NCBI GenBank assembly: GCA_951813535.1
Contig: OX638345.1
Span: forward strand, 4,146,608-4,210,607
Length of the DNA stretch: 64,000 bases
DNA from: an uncultured Dehalococcoidia bacterium
GTDB lineage: Bacteria > Chloroflexota > Dehalococcoidia > Lucifugimonadales > UBA3495
Direction: 5' to 3'
In this document: in pieces, positions 60,522 through 64,000 of the stretch
How positions within the stretch are numbered: position 1 is the first letter of the stretch
Layout of the letters: every line of letters begins with the position of its first letter
The notes under the pieces: model-generated
What the model was told of the DNA's origin: nothing
Seen by the model: the letters and a program-made list of their open reading frames with translations, nothing else
The model's database searches: none
Position numbers and translations under genes: made by a program

Positions 60522-63500
60522 ATGATAATTCTGACCAAGTTGGCCCTGCAAAGTCGGACGGTCACCGTCATGATCTTGATCCTCGTGCTGGCGGGCGGCA
60601 TCTACGCCTACCAGCAGTTGCAGCAGGAGCTTTTCCCCGAGATCAGTCTGAGAGTCATCAACGTCTCGACTTCCTACGAGCAGGGCACGCCGTACCAGGT
60701 ATCCCAGGAGGTCACCAAGCCCGTCGAGGACCTGATCATCGGCATGGAGGGCCTCAAGGAAGTGACCTCCACGTCACGATCCAATCGTTCCCAGGTGAGG
60801 GCCAGTTTTGAAAACAACGTGGATATCGAGGAGGCTGAGGCGGAAATCGTCAGTCGGGTATCCGGCCTGCGGCTTCCGGACAACGCGGGCGAGCCCCGCG
60901 TGTTCGAGCTGACCCCTAACCGGCGACCGGTCACCGAGTTGAGCGTATCCGGTCAGCGGGATATTCCTGAGTTGCTCAGGATCGTGGAGCGGCAAATAGC
61001 GCCACCGATCCAAGCGGTGCCGGGCGTGTTTGAGGTGGACATTGAGGGAGGGGTCAATGAGCAGGTCGTCGTCACCGTGGACCCGGCGTTGCTTAGCACC
61101 TACGGGCTGTCCATGCAGAACGTCATCGGCGCGCTGCAGAGCAACTCGGTGGACGTGAACGCCGGCAGCGTGGAATCCGCTGACGGCACGGTGACGGTCC
61201 GCGCCTTTCATGGCTATTCTGATTTGGATAGCATAAGAAACCTCCCGGTTGGTTTTTCCCGTCCCGCCGGGTCGCCGGCATCCCCTCGCCCCACCGGCAA
61301 TAACGCCACCCCCATCCGGATGTCAGAAGTCGCCGACGTGCGGGTTGCCACGCCGGAGGCCACCACCATCTCCCGCACCAACGGCCAGCCCAGCGTCAGC
61401 CTGAGCGTCCATAAGACCGGTGACGGCAACACCATCGAAATCACCCACGCCATTGACGATTTGCTGGCGGAACTGCACGAACAACTTCCGCCGGACCTGG
61501 AAATCTCGGTGGTCGAAAGCCAGGCTCCCCGTCTGGAAGAGGAACTGGGCAAAGTTCTCGGGCAGGGTATGCAGGGATTTTTGTTCGCCGTGGCCGCAGT
61601 ATTCCTCTTCCTGCTGCAACTGCGGCCGCGGCCCTTTGCCGGCATCGCCAACGCTATCCGGCCCACCATCATCATCGCGTTGTCCATCCCCCTCAGCGTG
61701 ATGATAACGATGCTGGTCATGGCCCTGTTCGACTGGGCGCTGAACTTCATGAGCCTGGCCGGCCTGGCCATTGCCGTAGGCCGGATCGTGGATGACAGCA
61801 TCGTCGTGCTGGAGAACATCTACCGGCATATCCAGGAAGGCAGCCCCCGCGCCGTGGCGGTAATCGCCGCCACCCAGGAGGTCAGCCCGCCCGTCGTCGC
61901 GTCCACCCTGACCACGGTGGCGGTATTCGTGCCTCTGGGATTCCTGCCGGGCGTGGTCGGGCAGTTCTTCTCCCCCTTCGCTCAGACCGTGTGCGTATCC
62001 CTCCTGGCGTCCACCCTGGTCGCCCTCACGGCCGTCCCGGTGCTGGCTTCCTGGTTCCTGCGCACGGGCGACATGGTAGACGATCCCGCCAACCCCCGAG
62101 GCGACACCTACCTGCAGAAGCTGTACACCCCGGTGCTCCGGCTGGCCCTGCGCTTCCGGCTGACCACCGCCGTCGCCAGCATCCTGGTGGTGCTGGCCAG
62201 CCTGACGCTCATCCGGACGCTGCCCGTCGAACTGTTTTCACAGGGGCGAACCGAGGGCATTCGCATCGACCTGAACCTCAGCGGCAATCCTTCTACCATC
62301 CAACTGGTGGAAGAAGTAAGCGTCGTCGAAGGCATATTGGATGAGTTTGTCTCGACGGGAGCCGTCGCAAGCTACCAGGTAACCCTGGGCGCCAGCAGCC
62401 GAAGCTTCGGGTCCACCGCCGATGCGGCTTTCGACCGGGCCGGGTTCAACATCCTGCTGGGAGAGAATGCTCCGGACGACCTCGACGAACAAATCAGGAG
62501 CGCCTTGCCTGAAAAGCAAGACGTCACCACCCGCGTTTTTGCGGACTCCGGCGGGCCGGGGCGTGGCGGCGGCCTGCGCCTCACCCTCACCGGCGCCAAC
62601 TACGAAGACGTGCGCATCGCCACCGACCGATTGCGGTCCGCCGTCGAACGCGACCCCGGCGTGCGCAACGTGCAGACCAACATTGTGGACGGTCGAGAGG
62701 AACTGACCATCGCCATCGACCCCGACGCCGCCGGACGCTACGGCCTGTCCACGATGAGCGTCGCCAATCAGATCCGCACCTGGATGCGCGGCAGCGACGT
62801 CGCCGAAATCGACATGGGCGGAGAAACTCTGGACGTGGTGGTGCGCGCGGTTGCCGAAGCCGTGGACGACCCGTCGGATCTCCCACTCCTGCCCATCGGC
62901 AGCAACGCCGGAGCCATCCCGTTGGGCAGCATTGCCGACACGCGGCATACCGTGGGTCCCACCGTGGTCACCCACTACGACGGCCACCGCTCCGCCACCG
63001 TTTCCGGCGGGTTGGCCGGACGGGACGCCGGCGCCATCGGCGAACGCGTTGACGCCATCGTCGCCGCCACGCCCCTTCCCCCAGGCGTCACCGTGCGATC
63101 CGGTGGCACCTTCAGCGACATCCGCGAGGAGTTCAACAACGTTTATGTCGCCATGGTCATCGGCGTTTCCCTGGTTTACCTGGTCATGGTGGCCACCCTG
63201 GGTTCGCTGAAGATCCCCTTCATCGTGGTGCTCAGCATGCCGCTGGCCGTGGTGGGCGCGCTGATCGCGCTGGTCATCACCGACCGGTCATTGAGCCTGC
63301 CCGCCCTGATGGGGTTCCTGCTCCTGGTGGGCATCGTGGTGACCAACGCCATCGTGCTTCTGACCTTCGTGCACCAGCAGCGTCGCGCCGGCCTGGAGCC
63401 ACTGGAAGCGGTGATGTCCGCCGGCCGGACCCGCGTGCGTCCCATCCTGATGACCGCGTTCACCACCATCCTGGCGCTGATCCCCCTTTCGCTCAGCGAA

Positions 63501-63758
63501 TCGGCCGGGTTGGTCGGCGCGGAGTTGGCCACGGTCGTCATCGGCGGCCTGATCAGTTCCACCTTCCTCACCCTGGTGGCGGTCCCGGTGGTCTACATGC
63601 TCTTCGAGGAATCCATCCCCAACCTCTACCGCCGCGTGCTGCGGCTACTTGGAATATCGCAAGCGAGAACCCAGGCTGAGCCGGATCAGGCGCGCACGTT
63701 CGCCGCAACCGACATCGAGGCCAACCCCGAACCGGGCGGCTCCCCGGCCTCTGATTGA
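60522..63758 (+). CDS. RND family efflux transporter permease
   Basis: 1078 residues with the RND architecture: one N-terminal helix, a large periplasmic loop (about 30-350), six helices, a second loop (about 560-850), and a final set of helices. IAVGRIVDDSIVVLENIYRH carries the Asp-Asp pair of the proton relay in helix 4. Full length for the HAE/AcrB class. No membrane-fusion or outer-membrane component is adjacent. GGGGGGA lies 6 nt before ATG 60522; an earlier in-frame start at 60495 is less likely. Confidence 0.9.
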   Translation: MIILTKLALQSRTVTVMILILVLAGGIYAYQQLQQELFPEISLRVINVSTSYEQGTPYQVSQEVTKPVEDLIIGMEGLKEVTSTSRSNRSQVRASFENNVDIEEAEAEIVSRVSGLRLPDNAGEPRVFELTPNRRPVTELSVSGQRDIPELLRIVERQIAPPIQAVPGVFEVDIEGGVNEQVVVTVDPALLSTYGLSMQNVIGALQSNSVDVNAGSVESADGTVTVRAFHGYSDLDSIRNLPVGFSRPAGSPASPRPTGNNATPIRMSEVADVRVATPEATTISRTNGQPSVSLSVHKTGDGNTIEITHAIDDLLAELHEQLPPDLEISVVESQAPRLEEELGKVLGQGMQGFLFAVAAVFLFLLQLRPRPFAGIANAIRPTIIIALSIPLSVMITMLVMALFDWALNFMSLAGLAIAVGRIVDDSIVVLENIYRHIQEGSPRAVAVIAATQEVSPPVVASTLTTVAVFVPLGFLPGVVGQFFSPFAQTVCVSLLASTLVALTAVPVLASWFLRTGDMVDDPANPRGDTYLQKLYTPVLRLALRFRLTTAVASILVVLASLTLIRTLPVELFSQGRTEGIRIDLNLSGNPSTIQLVEEVSVVEGILDEFVSTGAVASYQVTLGASSRSFGSTADAAFDRAGFNILLGENAPDDLDEQIRSALPEKQDVTTRVFADSGGPGRGGGLRLTLTGANYEDVRIATDRLRSAVERDPGVRNVQTNIVDGREELTIAIDPDAAGRYGLSTMSVANQIRTWMRGSDVAEIDMGGETLDVVVRAVAEAVDDPSDLPLLPIGSNAGAIPLGSIADTRHTVGPTVVTHYDGHRSATVSGGLAGRDAGAIGERVDAIVAATPLPPGVTVRSGGTFSDIREEFNNVYVAMVIGVSLVYLVMVATLGSLKIPFIVVLSMPLAVVGALIALVITDRSLSLPALMGFLLLVGIVVTNAIVLLTFVHQQRRAGLEPLEAVMSAGRTRVRPILMTAFTTILALIPLSLSESAGLVGAELATVVIGGLISSTFLTLVAVPVVYMLFEESIPNLYRRVLRLLGISQARTQAEPDQARTFAATDIEANPEPGGSPASD

Positions 63759-63913
63759 TTGCGTGAAGTATCCGTCCCGCTGGGTGCGACGTTCCTGACA
63801 GCGCGCCAGCAACCGACCCGATGGCTCGGAACTTGCCGCACGCGCGTCGACGCGAAATTCGGGTATCATAATCGTGCTCGTACGCCAACTATCAATTTCA
63901 CAAGGAGGCGGTG

Positions 63914-64000
63914 ATGGCTACCGCCGGACCGGACACCATCGCCCAATGCGTCGAACAGGCCGTTGCCTTCCTGGCGCAGTCGGACCGTGAATTCGACGCG
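63914..64000 (+). CDS. Start of a gene cut by the window end
   Basis: 29 residues (MATAGPDTIAQCVEQAVAFL...) in an open frame that runs off the end. A strong AAGGAGG (63902-63908) precedes ATG 63914 (GTG at 63911 is also in frame). A helical N terminus with a pattern like small domains that bind nucleic acid or other proteins. No function can be assigned. Confidence 0.5.
   Translation, partial: MATAGPDTIAQCVEQAVAFLAQSDREFDA

Overview
The window is a high-GC bacterial chromosome segment, gene-dense and not interrupted by rRNA, tRNA, insertion sequences, phage or CRISPR arrays that I could find. The gene mix includes hydantoinase A/B, UGSC-type protein, SMP-30 lactonases, Uma2 nucleases, single-domain retropepsin-like proteases, PIG-L deacetylase, AXE1-like esterases and duplicated dipeptide ABC cassettes. 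This suggests a free-living or host-associated Chloroflexota lineage (SAR202/Dehalococcoidia-like), but that is inference from gene content only. No taxonomic marker was compared.

Layout. 1-8.4 kb: end of a DNA cytosine methyltransferase, then a long minus-strand run: thiolase, family 5 uracil-DNA glycosylase, HyuB, retropepsin-like protease, PIG-L deacetylase, HyuA and an AlaX editing protein. 8.5-10.4 kb: plus-strand dnaN followed by an SRAP (YedK/HMCES) abasic-site protein. 10.4-16.05 kb: a minus-strand signalling block with a STAS antagonist, receiver-PP2C phosphatase, RsbW-like kinase, lipoprotein ligand-binding protein and transmembrane histidine kinase. It looks like an extracellular sensor coupled to a partner switch.

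16.4-18.1 kb holds the most striking item. A 573-residue UGSC-family protein is interrupted by one in-frame TGA, followed in frame by the expected Gly-Gly-Cys. A perfect hairpin begins 11 nt downstream of the TGA, so this is a probable selenoprotein. 18.1-26.3 kb: HTH/MazF-like pair (MazF broken), two AXE1-like hydrolases, a HEPN-like protein, an alpha/beta hydrolase, a MetE-like protein, a DUF4258/DUF2283-like pair, OsmC and a double rhodanese. 27.2-29.1 kb: a repeat-rich cell-surface protein with a C-terminal membrane anchor.

29.3-43.5 kb is metabolic: enoyl-CoA hydratase, nitroreductases, SMP-30, a split TPP decarboxylase, 2-oxoacid dehydrogenase E1alpha/E1beta/E2 with LipB, and FAH. Uma2 genes (one broken) and an MNT/HEPN pair lie among them. 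43.5-50.2 kb: DUF4234-like membrane protein, sodium:solute symporter, Asp-box propeller, second SMP-30 and three tandem retropepsin-like genes. 50.3-58.5 kb: two tandem minus-strand SBP-permease-permease cassettes for peptides or similar solutes, without ATPase genes. 58.8-64 kb: enoyl-CoA hydratase, TlyA methyltransferase, an RND efflux pump and the first codons of a gene running off the end.

Short GGGGCG-type palindromes recur between genes, including inside the ABC cassettes. Several accessory genes are visibly decayed by an in-frame stop or loss of a start codon.
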